From assembly GCA_020846635.1 (NCBI GenBank), contig JADLDO010000014.1:62001-126000 (forward strand): 64,000 nt of DNA. The letters are read 5' to 3'. Positions 29,835 through 38,684 of the stretch are shown one piece after another. Both the position numbers and the translations under genes were made by a program. The notes under the pieces were generated by a model. It ran no database searches. It saw only the letters and a program-made list of their open reading frames with translations, and was not told the DNA's origin. Each line of letters opens with the position of its first letter. Position 1 is the first letter of the stretch. This DNA comes from Caldilineaceae bacterium. Its GTDB lineage: Bacteria > Chloroflexota > Anaerolineae > Caldilineales > Caldilineaceae.

Positions 29835-30668
29835 TTACTTCGTCACTTCACCAGCCTTCTGACGCTCTGCCCAATCCGCAGCCAACCAATTCGGCAGCGC
29901 AGGCTCCACCCATACTGCCGAATCAATTTGCACCGCGCTGGCCCCCGCTGCCAGTGCTTGCTCCATTTGTGCCACGGTATGAATCCCCCCACACGCGATC
30001 AACGCCGCCGGCAGTTGCAATCTCGCCAGCGCACGCAATGCCGGGAGCATCAAAGCAAAGGTCAGGGGGCCATAGATCCCCCCATTCACCAAACCCGCTG
30101 CATCCGACCCCAATTGTCCCCGCGGCGGCTGCCCCACCACCAGTCCATTAGCGCCCATCTCGACCAGTGGCTCTGCCCAGGCAATCGCCTCAGCAAGCGG
30201 CAGCTTCACCCACACCGGCAGATCACTCTCCTGCACCGCGCTGCGTACCATGCGCGCCGCCACCTCAACCTCACGCGTCAGCAGCACCAACTCCAACCCC
30301 AAAATGCCACGCGCGCCCGCCATGCGCGCTGCCAACTTCCCCATACTGCGTGCATCCGCGTCCACCAGTTGCGCCACCACCGGACAGCCAAGACTGGACC
30401 ATAGCTTGCCATGCCGCGCAATCGCGTTGCTCACCCCTCGATTCTGCCAACCCGTCTCCAGCACCATGCCGCCAACTGTCTCCGCGACCCGCGGCAGCGC
30501 GGCCCCTGCGCGACTGCTTGCCAGGATCGGCCCAATCACCACCCCGCCTAACCCCGCCATCGTCAACCCGCGCGGCGCAGCCTCTCCATACCCTACCATT
30601 CCCCCGGCAATCCACACAGGATTCGATGCAGGCAGGCCCTGTTTATGTCCCGGTGCCAATTCGATCAT
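29835..30668 (-). CDS. Dihydroorotate dehydrogenase-like FMN-barrel protein, apparently degenerate
   Basis: A 277-residue TIM-barrel protein whose N-terminus follows the class 1 PyrD pattern: NPVWIAGGMVGYG, then ETVGGMVLETGWQNRGV. Later parts (VKLPLAEAI, GLVNGGIYGPLT and IACGGIHT) correspond to the substrate loop and the phosphate-binding strands. The usual Asn-rich E(L/I)N(I/V)SCPN strand is replaced by LELVLLTREVE, so classical dihydroorotate oxidation is doubtful. It may be a divergent FMN enzyme. ATG 30668 has AGAGGG six bases upstream; the alternative GTG at 30674 has none. It converges on the radical SAM gene with a 13-base gap. Confidence 0.65.
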   Translation of the reverse strand: MIELAPGHKQGLPASNPVWIAGGMVGYGEAAPRGLTMAGLGGVVIGPILASSRAGAALPRVAETVGGMVLETGWQNRGVSNAIARHGKLWSSLGCPVVAQLVDADARSMGKLAARMAGARGILGLELVLLTREVEVAARMVRSAVQESDLPVWVKLPLAEAIAWAEPLVEMGANGLVVGQPPRGQLGSDAAGLVNGGIYGPLTFALMLPALRALARLQLPAALIACGGIHTVAQMEQALAAGASAVQIDSAVWVEPALPNWLAADWAERQKAGEVTK

Positions 30669-30702
30669 CGCCACCCTCTTAATTCATTGGCTCCATACAA
30701 AG

Positions 30703-30745
30703 CGGCTGCGTAGCCAGGGAATCGCTTTCCCCAACTACGCAGCCG
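30703..30745 (-). terminator. Terminator-like hairpin after the lipoprotein gene
   Basis: CGGCTGCGTAG (30703-30713) is inverted at 30735-30745, with an inner GGGAA/TTCCC pairing. On the minus strand it is followed only by CTTTGTA, so termination would be weak. Confidence 0.5.
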
Positions 30746-30786
30746 TACTCATCTCAATTTCCCATCAGGTCTGTGACCAAATGAGC

Positions 30787-31632
30787 CTATTGCGGAGCAA
30801 AAGTCCCAATGATCTGGTCGAAGACCGGTTCCTTCGCCGCGCGCTGGGTGTCCTGCGTCACCAAAGTCAAGACATAGATCTTGTCATTGGCAATCATCGC
30901 CACCACCTTAGCAAAGACCGAGGAATTCATCCCCACCGAAGCAAGGTTAGCGGTTGCTGCCCCGCGCACCGCAGGCATATTGTTGACCGTCGCCGGTTCC
31001 AGGCTTTCAATCGTGGCATCGCCCAACATGCTGGCGTTGGCGTCAATCATCCCTTCCAGCCATGTCGTCAACGACTCCTGTGTGACGCCTGGCGCATCAA
31101 TCACCGACACATTCAGTGCTGTCGGCAGACCACCAAACATCGCCGACATCAGGTCTGTCACATAGATGACGCCTAGAGCCTCTCCTTCGGGGCTTGCCAA
31201 GAAGTCATTGAGAGGGCCAAGCTGTGCGCCCATGCCAAAGGTATTGGCAAGGTTCTGGAACTGGGCGCTGCGCAGGTCCAACTCGCTCCAGCCGCCCGGC
31301 ACAGCCAACGAATAACCACGCTGCTCATCCACAACCGGCGCAAAGCCATTGGGGATCGTAACTTGCGGGGTCGGCACTGCGGTTGGCGTCGCCGGAACTG
31401 GGGTCTCGCCCGGTTGCAGCGTTGCTGTCGGCTCGGGGGTATTGGTCGCCGTGGGCGCAACCGTCGGTGTAAAGGTCGGGGTGGGTGCTAGAAATGGCAA
31501 ATCAAACGGCAACTGCGATAGGTCAATGGGCATACCCGCGCAGCCCGCCAACGTCAGCGCCAAGACCAACACTGTGCTTGCCAGCACCGTCTTGGGCATC
31601 AGCTTAGGGGTGCTCCCAAACGGCTTTCGCAT
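30787..31632 (-). CDS. Lipoprotein of unknown function with Pro/Thr-rich linker
   Basis: A 281-residue protein with a lipoprotein signal (LVLALTLAGC). The lipidated Cys is followed by a ~45-residue linker rich in Pro and Thr, then a compact ~185-residue extracytoplasmic domain starting YSLAVPGGWSELDL. The domain resembles PsbP-like or stress-lipoprotein folds, but the match is too weak to name. ATG 31632 has a perfect AAGGAGG six bases upstream; a longer open frame upstream has no signal peptide and was rejected. It is the only gene of its transcript as far as the sequence shows. Confidence 0.75.
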   Translation of the reverse strand: MRKPFGSTPKLMPKTVLASTVLVLALTLAGCAGMPIDLSQLPFDLPFLAPTPTFTPTVAPTATNTPEPTATLQPGETPVPATPTAVPTPQVTIPNGFAPVVDEQRGYSLAVPGGWSELDLRSAQFQNLANTFGMGAQLGPLNDFLASPEGEALGVIYVTDLMSAMFGGLPTALNVSVIDAPGVTQESLTTWLEGMIDANASMLGDATIESLEPATVNNMPAVRGAATANLASVGMNSSVFAKVVAMIANDKIYVLTLVTQDTQRAAKEPVFDQIIGTFAPQ

Positions 31633-31831
31633 GAGGTCCTCCTTGGTGTGAACTAGGTTGAATGACTTTGTTTTGTTGACTTTGTTTGATAACTTGGTAG
31701 TACAAGAACAACTGGAGAAATCGCATGTAGTGTACAGCGTTCTGGCCCTATTTGGCAACCAGCCTACACGGAGGGGAGCAACTGCCGGTCGCGGCAAGAG
31801 GTGGCAGAGAAGAACCCCAAATTGACATCTC

Positions 31832-34759
31832 CTATGGAACCCACTGGATCGCATGTTCCAACCAAGCAACCGGCTGCCCGCTAATTTCACTCAAAAGCCG
31901 TGTCTCACCCCCATCAATACTGACATACCACAAACGCCAGCGTCCACCGCGGTCACTCATAAAAGCTACCCACTTGCCATCAGGGCTGACGGAAGGCAGC
32001 CCATTTTTGCTTGGATGATCGGTCAAGGGCACGATCTCACCTGTCTGGAGCGTATACCGGTAGATTTCCTCCCAATCGGACACATTATTGCGGTCTTTAC
32101 TCATAAAGACAATGTATTGACCGTCGGGCGTCCAGGTCGGGCGCTGATCATTGCCGTTGATCGTTAGCCGCGTGCGCCCTGTTCCATCGCTTGACATCAA
32201 AAACAGACCGGGATCGCGTCCGCCATCAGTGCCATTAAAGACAATCAAATCCCGGCTAGGATGCCATGCCGGATCTTTGCCGTCGCCCAGATCGGTTGAC
32301 GAGCGATTGTCATCGGCGGAAGTGACATAGACATGCGAGGCTTGCCCCCCATAGCTAGCGCCATAGGCCAACAGCGTGCCTCTCCAATTCCAACTCGGCG
32401 GGCCATCACGGCTGTCCTCCGGCGCACCGCTGTAGCGGATGGCGCGATCATCGGCTGAACTCCCCAGCACAAAGCCGTATAAACCTTCTGCGTTGGGCGC
32501 GCGGCTGTTAAAGGCCAACATAGTGCCATTAGGGCTGAGTCGGGGCTGCGCTCCATTGTTGACAATGAGCGTTGATTGCATGGCAGTCAGGTTACTCAGC
32601 GTGATCGGCAGCCGGAAAATATGATACCTGCCACTACTCTCGTCCACGGATGAATAGAGGATGGAACCACCTGTCTCAACAAGGCCCGCGACGGCTTCCT
32701 CTGTCGCACACAGTTGGGTCAATTCGGCTTGACGATCTTGCAGGCTCTCGGAGTCAAAAATCTTCTGCGCGTTTTCAATCTGAATAACCGCACTACAGAC
32801 CCCATCGTCCTTCACCAACCGCTCGCCATAGCCGCTGAAAATCGCTGCGAGAGCTTCCCGCAGTTCCTTACGCATCTCCTCTGCCGTGGCCTCGTTGGAG
32901 TCCTCAAGCTTCGCTAAGCCTTCAATTGAAGAACGTATATCCAGCAGCGTCAGATCATCGGGCGCGATCTCCAATGCTTTGTCCAGTAAATCAATTGCCT
33001 CCGCCCATTTGCCCTGGGTAGATGCGTTCGTCACCAGGCCCAGATAGCTCCTGATCAACATCTCGTCGACTAACGCTGCATCGATCTGTGCTTCAAAAGG
33101 CGAGTCCTCAAGCTCCATCTTGGTACGCACGATGTTCAACCACTCGCGCGCCAATGCCCAATCCGTTTCATCATAGAATGCTTGGGCATTATCCCAGGCA
33201 AACTCTAATTCCACAGCGGGAGGTGGCTTGGGTGTCGGTGTAGCAGTCGGCCCCGCGGCTGTGGGTCGTGCAGTAGGCTCGCCGTTTGCCACAGGGGTCT
33301 CGTCCCCCTCGCTGCCCTCCAGCCCAACCGCAGGAACTTGCACAGTGCCATCCACCGCAACCGCAGCAGCCGTGGGGGTCACATTTGCTGACTCAGGAGT
33401 GGCTTCGCCCCTTCCTGGCAGCCAATTGCTGGCGACCATTGCCCCCAGCGCAAACATCAGCACGACCAAAATGGCGCCCAACGTCATCATACCCCATCGC
33501 TCTCGGCGCGATCTTGTGCGGCGAGCGTTCGGTGGAGGAGCAACGGGAATGGCACGCGGTGGGGTCGTCGTTGGCGCAACCACGCGTGGCACAGGTTTCA
33601 GGGCAGGACGTGACGAACCAACGGACGCAGCGGGAACCAGCACGCGCGAGGTCACGGACGTTGGCGTTTGCGTCACAGGCAGCGAAGCCATCGTCATCGT
33701 CGGATCAGCCACCTCCGCAGAGGGATCAACCGGTGGCGTCGACGGCAGATCGGCCACAGCTTGCAATTCAGCCGCCATCAACTCAACGCTCGCATATCGT
33801 TGCGCCGGCTCCTTCATCATCGCCCGCGCCATAATGCGCACTGCCTGTAGGGGCAATGCATCGGCGACCGAATCCGGTATCAACAACGGGTCATAGACAT
33901 GCGCGTGTAAAATCTGCGTCGTACTCCCCGCAAAAGGCGCTCTGCCCACCAAACAGCGATAGAGTACCGCACCCAGCGCATAGACATCGGCGCGTCCATC
34001 AATCTCGGAACTGCCCGCGCATTGCTCCGGGGCCATAAAGGCCGGTGTGCCGATGGTGCGCCCAGCGTTCGTCAATTCCGGCGCATCCAAAGCCCGCGCA
34101 ATCCCAAAGTCGGAGAGGAGAGGAATCACCGGATAGGGCAGTAGCTCAGTCATCACACTGTTGGCCGCACCCGGATTGGCACGCTTCAAGAGGATATTGC
34201 TCGGTTTCACATCGCGGTGAATAAAGCCGTGGTCATGGGCAAAGGCCAATGCCTGGGCAATCGGGGCAAGGATCCGCGCCGCATCCCCAACGCTCAATTT
34301 GCCATACCGGTCCAACAATTCACCCAAGCTGGATCCCTCGACCAACTCCATGGCGATGTAGATGATCCCACCGCTTCGGCCTACTTCAATGGTGCGGACA
34401 ATGTGCGGATGCTCCAAAAGGCTCACCGCGCGCGCCTCCTGGCGGAAACGCGCCTGCATAACGCCATCTGCCCCTGGCAGCAAGACCTTAATGGCAACAT
34501 CTCGCTCAAGAACCTGGTCGTAAGCGCGATAGACCGTTGCCATAGCGCCGCCACCTAATCGCTCGCCGACAAGGTAGTGTCCCATCGTTGTACCCGTAAG
34601 GCGCGCAGACAGTTCCGGCGTGCGTGCGTGTGCACCGGCTCCTTCCCTCTGCTGGGCTTCTTCAATTGGCAGAGATGTCCCCGCTTCGCGCTCAGACAAC
34701 TCTTCTGCAGCTACTTCCTTAGAACTTTCGTCCATACCCCGACGGTCAAATCTAGACAT
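31832..34759 (-). CDS. Transmembrane Ser/Thr protein kinase with TolB-like beta-propeller sensor
   Basis: A 975-residue PknB-type kinase. The kinase domain (~58-340) has the Gly-rich loop GGGAMATVY, catalytic K91, HRDVKPSN (D183), DFG (217-219) and APEQ. A Pro-rich juxtamembrane stretch leads to one membrane helix (~423-445). The outer part begins with helical, TPR-like repeats. It ends in beta-propeller repeats of the WD40/TolB type (RLTINGNDQRPTWTPDGQYI; PSVSPDGKWVAFMSDRGGRWRLW). It probably senses an extracellular signal and phosphorylates intracellular targets. The divergent FHA-winged-helix gene is a candidate substrate. The first in-frame ATG at 34759 is used. Confidence 0.9.
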   Translation of the reverse strand: MSRFDRRGMDESSKEVAAEELSEREAGTSLPIEEAQQREGAGAHARTPELSARLTGTTMGHYLVGERLGGGAMATVYRAYDQVLERDVAIKVLLPGADGVMQARFRQEARAVSLLEHPHIVRTIEVGRSGGIIYIAMELVEGSSLGELLDRYGKLSVGDAARILAPIAQALAFAHDHGFIHRDVKPSNILLKRANPGAANSVMTELLPYPVIPLLSDFGIARALDAPELTNAGRTIGTPAFMAPEQCAGSSEIDGRADVYALGAVLYRCLVGRAPFAGSTTQILHAHVYDPLLIPDSVADALPLQAVRIMARAMMKEPAQRYASVELMAAELQAVADLPSTPPVDPSAEVADPTMTMASLPVTQTPTSVTSRVLVPAASVGSSRPALKPVPRVVAPTTTPPRAIPVAPPPNARRTRSRRERWGMMTLGAILVVLMFALGAMVASNWLPGRGEATPESANVTPTAAAVAVDGTVQVPAVGLEGSEGDETPVANGEPTARPTAAGPTATPTPKPPPAVELEFAWDNAQAFYDETDWALAREWLNIVRTKMELEDSPFEAQIDAALVDEMLIRSYLGLVTNASTQGKWAEAIDLLDKALEIAPDDLTLLDIRSSIEGLAKLEDSNEATAEEMRKELREALAAIFSGYGERLVKDDGVCSAVIQIENAQKIFDSESLQDRQAELTQLCATEEAVAGLVETGGSILYSSVDESSGRYHIFRLPITLSNLTAMQSTLIVNNGAQPRLSPNGTMLAFNSRAPNAEGLYGFVLGSSADDRAIRYSGAPEDSRDGPPSWNWRGTLLAYGASYGGQASHVYVTSADDNRSSTDLGDGKDPAWHPSRDLIVFNGTDGGRDPGLFLMSSDGTGRTRLTINGNDQRPTWTPDGQYIVFMSKDRNNVSDWEEIYRYTLQTGEIVPLTDHPSKNGLPSVSPDGKWVAFMSDRGGRWRLWYVSIDGGETRLLSEISGQPVAWLEHAIQWVP

Positions 34760-34892
34760 CGATCCTCATGCCTAGCGCAGCACCGACCTTCCCCTTTACT
34801 CCTGCTCAACCTTGCCGAAAGACCCAACGTGGGATATGCTAACGTCATCACGCAATCACGATCAATGGCCCTATACCGCCTCATACAGCCAG

Positions 34893-34916
34893 ACGTATAT
34901 CCGTACAAACGTATAT
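34893..34916. promoter_or_regulatory. Direct repeat ACGTATAT between kinase and FHA regulator
   Basis: ACGTATAT occurs at 34893-34900 and again at 34909-34916, 16 bases apart, in the AT-rich centre of the 289-base gap between the divergent kinase and FHA-winged-helix genes. It could be an operator for the winged-helix protein. No other element is clear in the gap. Confidence 0.35.
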
Positions 34917-35048
34917 AAATACAAACCGAATCGGGTTACCAGGTCCATTGTAGCACAACAGCGCATAGTCTATGAGCCACGCGCGATGACAGCGCTCAAC
35001 AGGCACTAAACTCAACAGACAATAGAACAGACAATCAAAGGGTATCCA

Positions 35049-35693
35049 GTGAGTCGCTACGGAAAATTAGTCTGCCTTAGTGGTCCACGCGCTGGGCGCG
35101 AATATGATCTGCCCGACAAAACAGTCATCATTGGCCGCGCCCCCGACGCGGATATTGTTTTGGATGATCAATTTGCCTCACGCCATCATGCCGAAATCCG
35201 CTACGTTGATGGTGCCTATCAGATCTACGATCTAAACAGTAAAAACGGTGTGGTTCTCAATGGACAAAAATTGCCGCCTGGGGGCGCGGCCTGGCTGGAG
35301 GACGGCATCGAAGTCCTCATGGCATCCACCTCGTTCCGTTTCCATGATCCTGCCGCCACTGTCACAGCCCCTTCATTGATTGCTGTGCGCGAACCTGCCC
35401 TGCGCGTGGACCCCACTACACGCCAGGTCTATGTAGATGGCGTTATCCTAGACCCACCGCTCAGCGTCAAGCAGTTTGATCTCCTCTGGTTTCTATATCA
35501 AAGCCGAGGACGCGTTGTCAGCAAAGATGAAATTGCCGCTGCCGTCTGGCCCGAAGCCCAGGGTGATGTCTATGACGCCAATATTGACCGCATGATCAGC
35601 CGCCTACGCAGCCGCATCGAGCCAGACAACAACGACGAACCCCGGTTTATTGCCACAGTGCGCGGCTACGGCTATCAAATGCTCATCCGCTGA
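35049..35693 (+). CDS. FHA domain - winged-helix (OmpR-type) transcriptional regulator
   Basis: A 214-residue two-domain protein. The N-terminal FHA domain (~1-100) carries the phosphothreonine-binding motifs GR (VIIGRAPDADIVL), SRHH and NSKNGV.LNG. The C-terminal winged-helix DNA-binding domain (~115-214) is OmpR/PhoB-type (LLWFLYQSRGRVVSKDEIAAAVW; RMISRLRSRIEPDN; ATVRGYGYQM). There is no receiver domain, so the input is probably phosphothreonine recognition. The divergent Ser/Thr kinase suggests a kinase-to-regulator pathway. GTG 35049 has an AAAGGG six bases upstream. Confidence 0.88.
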   Translation: MSRYGKLVCLSGPRAGREYDLPDKTVIIGRAPDADIVLDDQFASRHHAEIRYVDGAYQIYDLNSKNGVVLNGQKLPPGGAAWLEDGIEVLMASTSFRFHDPAATVTAPSLIAVREPALRVDPTTRQVYVDGVILDPPLSVKQFDLLWFLYQSRGRVVSKDEIAAAVWPEAQGDVYDANIDRMISRLRSRIEPDNNDEPRFIATVRGYGYQMLIR

Positions 35694-35898
35694 TCCCTCC
35701 AGAATCCCCGTTATTTCCTCTCCATTCCCCCACGCAATCAACGCGCCTATTCTGCTTCCACCCGCACGTAGGTCAAGAGTCTGGAAACTGTCCGCCATTG
35801 CTCAGACTATTTTAAGCTTCCTACCCTACAATCAAAAGGGTGCCTGACAGCGCGTACCCCGTCGCGGGCATTCTACGATCATAAATAGGGAGACAGCC

Positions 35899-36600
35899 AT
35901 GCACAACCGTGACACACAACAACGCGGCAGAGCTCGCGGCTCAGAGGAGACATCTATGCCCGCCGACTGGCGGTTTGAAGGGAATAGCAGCATGAGCACA
36001 GCGGTGATGGAGATGCCCGAATTAATACAAGCCGCGCGCGGTGGTGATGACCTGGCGTTTACACATCTTGTGAACCATTACCAAGCCGCCGCGCAGCGCC
36101 TGGCCCAGCAGATCCTGCGTACGGAAGAAGCTGCGGCAGATGCCGTCCAAGATGCGCTGATCAAAGTTCATCGCGCCCTACCTCGTTTTCAGGACGGCAA
36201 TTTTCGCTCTTGGCTCTTGCGAATCGTCACCAATACTTGCTATGACTATCTACGCAGCCAGCGACGTCGCTCGACTGTCAGTCTTGACGAATTAACGGAT
36301 CCCTCCGGCGCAGAGTTCCCACAACTTCGAGCCGACGAGCAACAAAATCCGGAGCGGCTTGTGACGCAACAGGAAAGTCTCCAGTATCTTCTTCACTCGA
36401 TTGAACAATTACCCAACTGGCACCGCGATGTTGTCCTCCTGGTAGATGTACATGGATATGACTACACCGAAGCCGCGGAACTGCTCAACTTGCCCCTCGG
36501 CACAGTCAAATCACGCCTGAGCCGGGCACGTTCCGCGCTGCGCGATCAGCTAATCGACTCTGGCTTTGTTGCCAGACAGCCTTCAGCACCACCCCAATAA
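35899..36600 (+). CDS. ECF RNA polymerase sigma factor
   Basis: A 233-residue sigma-70 group IV factor. Region 2 has FTHLVNHYQAAAQRLAQQIL, DAVQDALIKVHRALPRF and FRSWLLRIVTNTCYDYLRS. Region 4 has WHRDVVLLVDVHGYDYTEAAELL and LGTVKSRLSRARSALRD. ATG 35899 has GGGAG six bases upstream; a start at 35991 with AAGGGA would remove a 31-residue N-terminal extension and is also reasonable. No anti-sigma gene follows. A strong terminator immediately after the stop makes it the end of its transcript. Confidence 0.92.
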   Translation: MHNRDTQQRGRARGSEETSMPADWRFEGNSSMSTAVMEMPELIQAARGGDDLAFTHLVNHYQAAAQRLAQQILRTEEAAADAVQDALIKVHRALPRFQDGNFRSWLLRIVTNTCYDYLRSQRRRSTVSLDELTDPSGAEFPQLRADEQQNPERLVTQQESLQYLLHSIEQLPNWHRDVVLLVDVHGYDYTEAAELLNLPLGTVKSRLSRARSALRDQLIDSGFVARQPSAPPQ

Positions 36601-36640
36601 ACAAACCGGGCCAGCATCATGTTGGCCCGGTTTGTCTTTT
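36601..36640 (+). terminator. Rho-independent terminator of the sigma factor gene
   Basis: A perfect 13-bp stem (36601-36613 with 36623-36635) with a 9-base loop is followed by CTTTT, starting directly after the stop codon. Confidence 0.92.
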
Positions 36641-36665
36641 CCACTCACAACCGCCAGACCGCACA

Positions 36666-37463
36666 TCATCGCACCACTGGCGACAATCGCAGCGAACGCC
36701 AAATCCCAATCGCACGAAACCCAATCTTGGCATAGACGCGCCCAGCCACAGGATTATCCCAATAAAGGGCAGGCTGCCTGCCTGTTTGAATCAGTTCATC
36801 ACAGAGGGCGCTACAAACCGCCCGGCTCAGACCACGCCCGCGCCAGGCAGGCGCCGTGTAGACGCCACCCACCATCGCCAAACGCTCGGTTTCCGCATTC
36901 GTCAGCGCAGCCGACACCACCTCACCTCCCTGCAGCGCAATCCACACGCGGCGATCACGCAGCGGAAGTTCGATCCCAGCCGCAGATCGCGACATCTTTC
37001 CCGCATCGGCAAAAAACGCAACCAACGCCGCAAGATCGTCAAGCGTTGCGCGGCGCACCACAAAGCCGTCGGGGGGCGGCTGTCGTTGCAGACCATCAGC
37101 AGGCAACGCCATCAGCACTTCTTCTGAAACATGCGCGGCCTCATACCGTTGCAGGTAAGGGAGTAGGCTCGGCACACCGCCAGGGTTGTCTTGCAGGCGT
37201 TCAGCCACAACCGCATGATGGTCGATCACCTGCCCCAAACCGGCCCAGTCCGCGCTTGCCTCTCCAAAAACCGTCCAGCCCGTCATATAGCGGTTGATCA
37301 CGCCATGCACGCGCCCATCCACCACATCACCCCAGAATTCACAAAACTCCTCCCCAAAGCCATGTGCATCCAGGTTGCCAAGCAGGTAGAGGTTGAGTAT
37401 TGGTGCTGCTTCCAAAAGAGCAATTGTCCCAAACCTGTCGGCTTCACCCAAACGCCGGATCAT
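36666..37463 (-). CDS. GNAT-family N-acetyltransferase
   Basis: A 265-residue protein. The C-terminal half is a GNAT fold with the acetyl-CoA loop GVYTAPAWRGRGLSRAV and a last strand PALYWDNPVAGRVYAKIGF. The N-terminal half (LNLYLLGNLDAHGF, WTVFGEASAD) resembles the DUF4081-type extension of two-domain GNATs. The acceptor substrate is unknown. It is convergent with the sigma factor gene across a terminator. Confidence 0.82.
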   Translation of the reverse strand: MIRRLGEADRFGTIALLEAAPILNLYLLGNLDAHGFGEEFCEFWGDVVDGRVHGVINRYMTGWTVFGEASADWAGLGQVIDHHAVVAERLQDNPGGVPSLLPYLQRYEAAHVSEEVLMALPADGLQRQPPPDGFVVRRATLDDLAALVAFFADAGKMSRSAAGIELPLRDRRVWIALQGGEVVSAALTNAETERLAMVGGVYTAPAWRGRGLSRAVCSALCDELIQTGRQPALYWDNPVAGRVYAKIGFRAIGIWRSLRLSPVVR

Positions 37464-37545
37464 ACGCCGCCCTTTCCCCCCTATTCATCCAAAAGTTTCC
37501 GGCAAGACCCTCTCACCAGACGACCCACGCGCCACTTACACAGGG

Positions 37546-38403
37546 TTACATCGGGCTAAACGCCCAACGTCCAGGGCCATGCACATCTAAGTATAGATTA
37601 ACCGCATGGGCAAGATCCGCTGTATAACTGCCCGGCTGATCGCGCAGCCACACCTGGAAATCACTCACCCACGGATCTCCCGTAGCAATGGTCTGCCAGT
37701 AGAGCGGCCCCAGTGGCCCATAGGCTTCAAAGAGCCCCAGCCGGTCGAATGCCTCGCGCACCAAGCCGCGATCATACGCCACCTGGCGAAAAACAGGCTG
37801 CCAACTCCCTCCAGCCCCATCCAGCAGCATATACTGTGCGCGCGGGTCACCATTGTAAGGCATCCCCACGCTGCCCGGATTAAACACCTGCTTCCCCGCC
37901 ACAGCACGCGCCAGCGGCCAATGCGTATGCGCGCTGACCACCACAGGCTCCTCAATATCGGCCACCTTTGCGCCAATCTGCTCATCGCTAAGTTCGGGGG
38001 ACAATCCCTCAAACGGGTTATCCCTCAATCCATGCAGCAGCCGGATCGGCGGGCCATCCTCGCTCGAAATCAGTTGTTCGGCGGGCAGAGCGCGCACCTG
38101 TGCCAAATGCTCCGGCGTCAGTTCTTCCAACGTCCACCACAGATCGGCAAAGCGCTGCCGGTCGTTAAAGAGTGGATGACCATCAGGTGTGTCCAGGCTT
38201 GCGAGAATCACTTCATGGTTGCCCCGAATGGCGGGCCATCCCTCATCCTCAATCAGTGCCATCACCTCGTTGGGCCAGGGACAGCGATTCACCTGATCTC
38301 CAGCCAAAAACACCCTGTCCGGCGCTACCAGCCGCAAATCCGCGCGTACAGCCTCCAACGCGGGTAAATTTGAATGAATGTCTGCCAAGATCGCAATCCG
38401 CAT
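37546..38403 (-). CDS. Metallophosphoesterase, YfcE-like
   Basis: A 285-residue calcineurin-like phosphoesterase. The dinuclear metal motifs are present in order: DIHSN, FLAGDQVN, IRGNHE, LLHG and AHTHW, then NPGSVGMP. The group includes phosphodiesterases and protein phosphatases; the substrate cannot be read from sequence. ATG 38403 is used with an AGG about nine bases upstream; GTG 38409 is two codons earlier. Confidence 0.85.
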   Translation of the reverse strand: MRIAILADIHSNLPALEAVRADLRLVAPDRVFLAGDQVNRCPWPNEVMALIEDEGWPAIRGNHEVILASLDTPDGHPLFNDRQRFADLWWTLEELTPEHLAQVRALPAEQLISSEDGPPIRLLHGLRDNPFEGLSPELSDEQIGAKVADIEEPVVVSAHTHWPLARAVAGKQVFNPGSVGMPYNGDPRAQYMLLDGAGGSWQPVFRQVAYDRGLVREAFDRLGLFEAYGPLGPLYWQTIATGDPWVSDFQVWLRDQPGSYTADLAHAVNLYLDVHGPGRWAFSPM

Positions 38404-38542
38404 AACCACAACCTAATTCTCTAGCCACTTCTATATCACGCCTGAGTGCCCACACCGATAATCCCTCATCTAACCATCCTGCTACACTACCGAATTCTGC
38501 TGGCTGTGTCAATTTACCTGCCCACCCCATTGCAACCGCTGC

Positions 38543-38571
38543 TTGCTTCCGCCGAAGTCACCCAGTACAAT
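38543..38571 (+). promoter_or_regulatory. Likely promoter of the epimerase/deacetylase/esterase group
   Basis: TTGCTT (38543-38548), a 17-base spacer and TACAAT (38566-38571) lie about 110 bases upstream of ATG 38685. They make a start at 38574 unlikely. Confidence 0.45.
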
Positions 38572-38684
38572 CGGTGATGAGTCGGGCAGATCGCTTGCCG
38601 AAACCGTCAGCTTTTTGTCATCATTGCCTGAATCTACACCAACACATCTACACCAAGCGTACTGGAGTAATATTGGAGTCATCG

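Noticed and set aside
30250..31176. A 308-codon plus-strand open frame across two minus-strand genes
   Set aside because: It spans the end of one gene and the start of another, with no ribosome-binding site or domain; a shadow.
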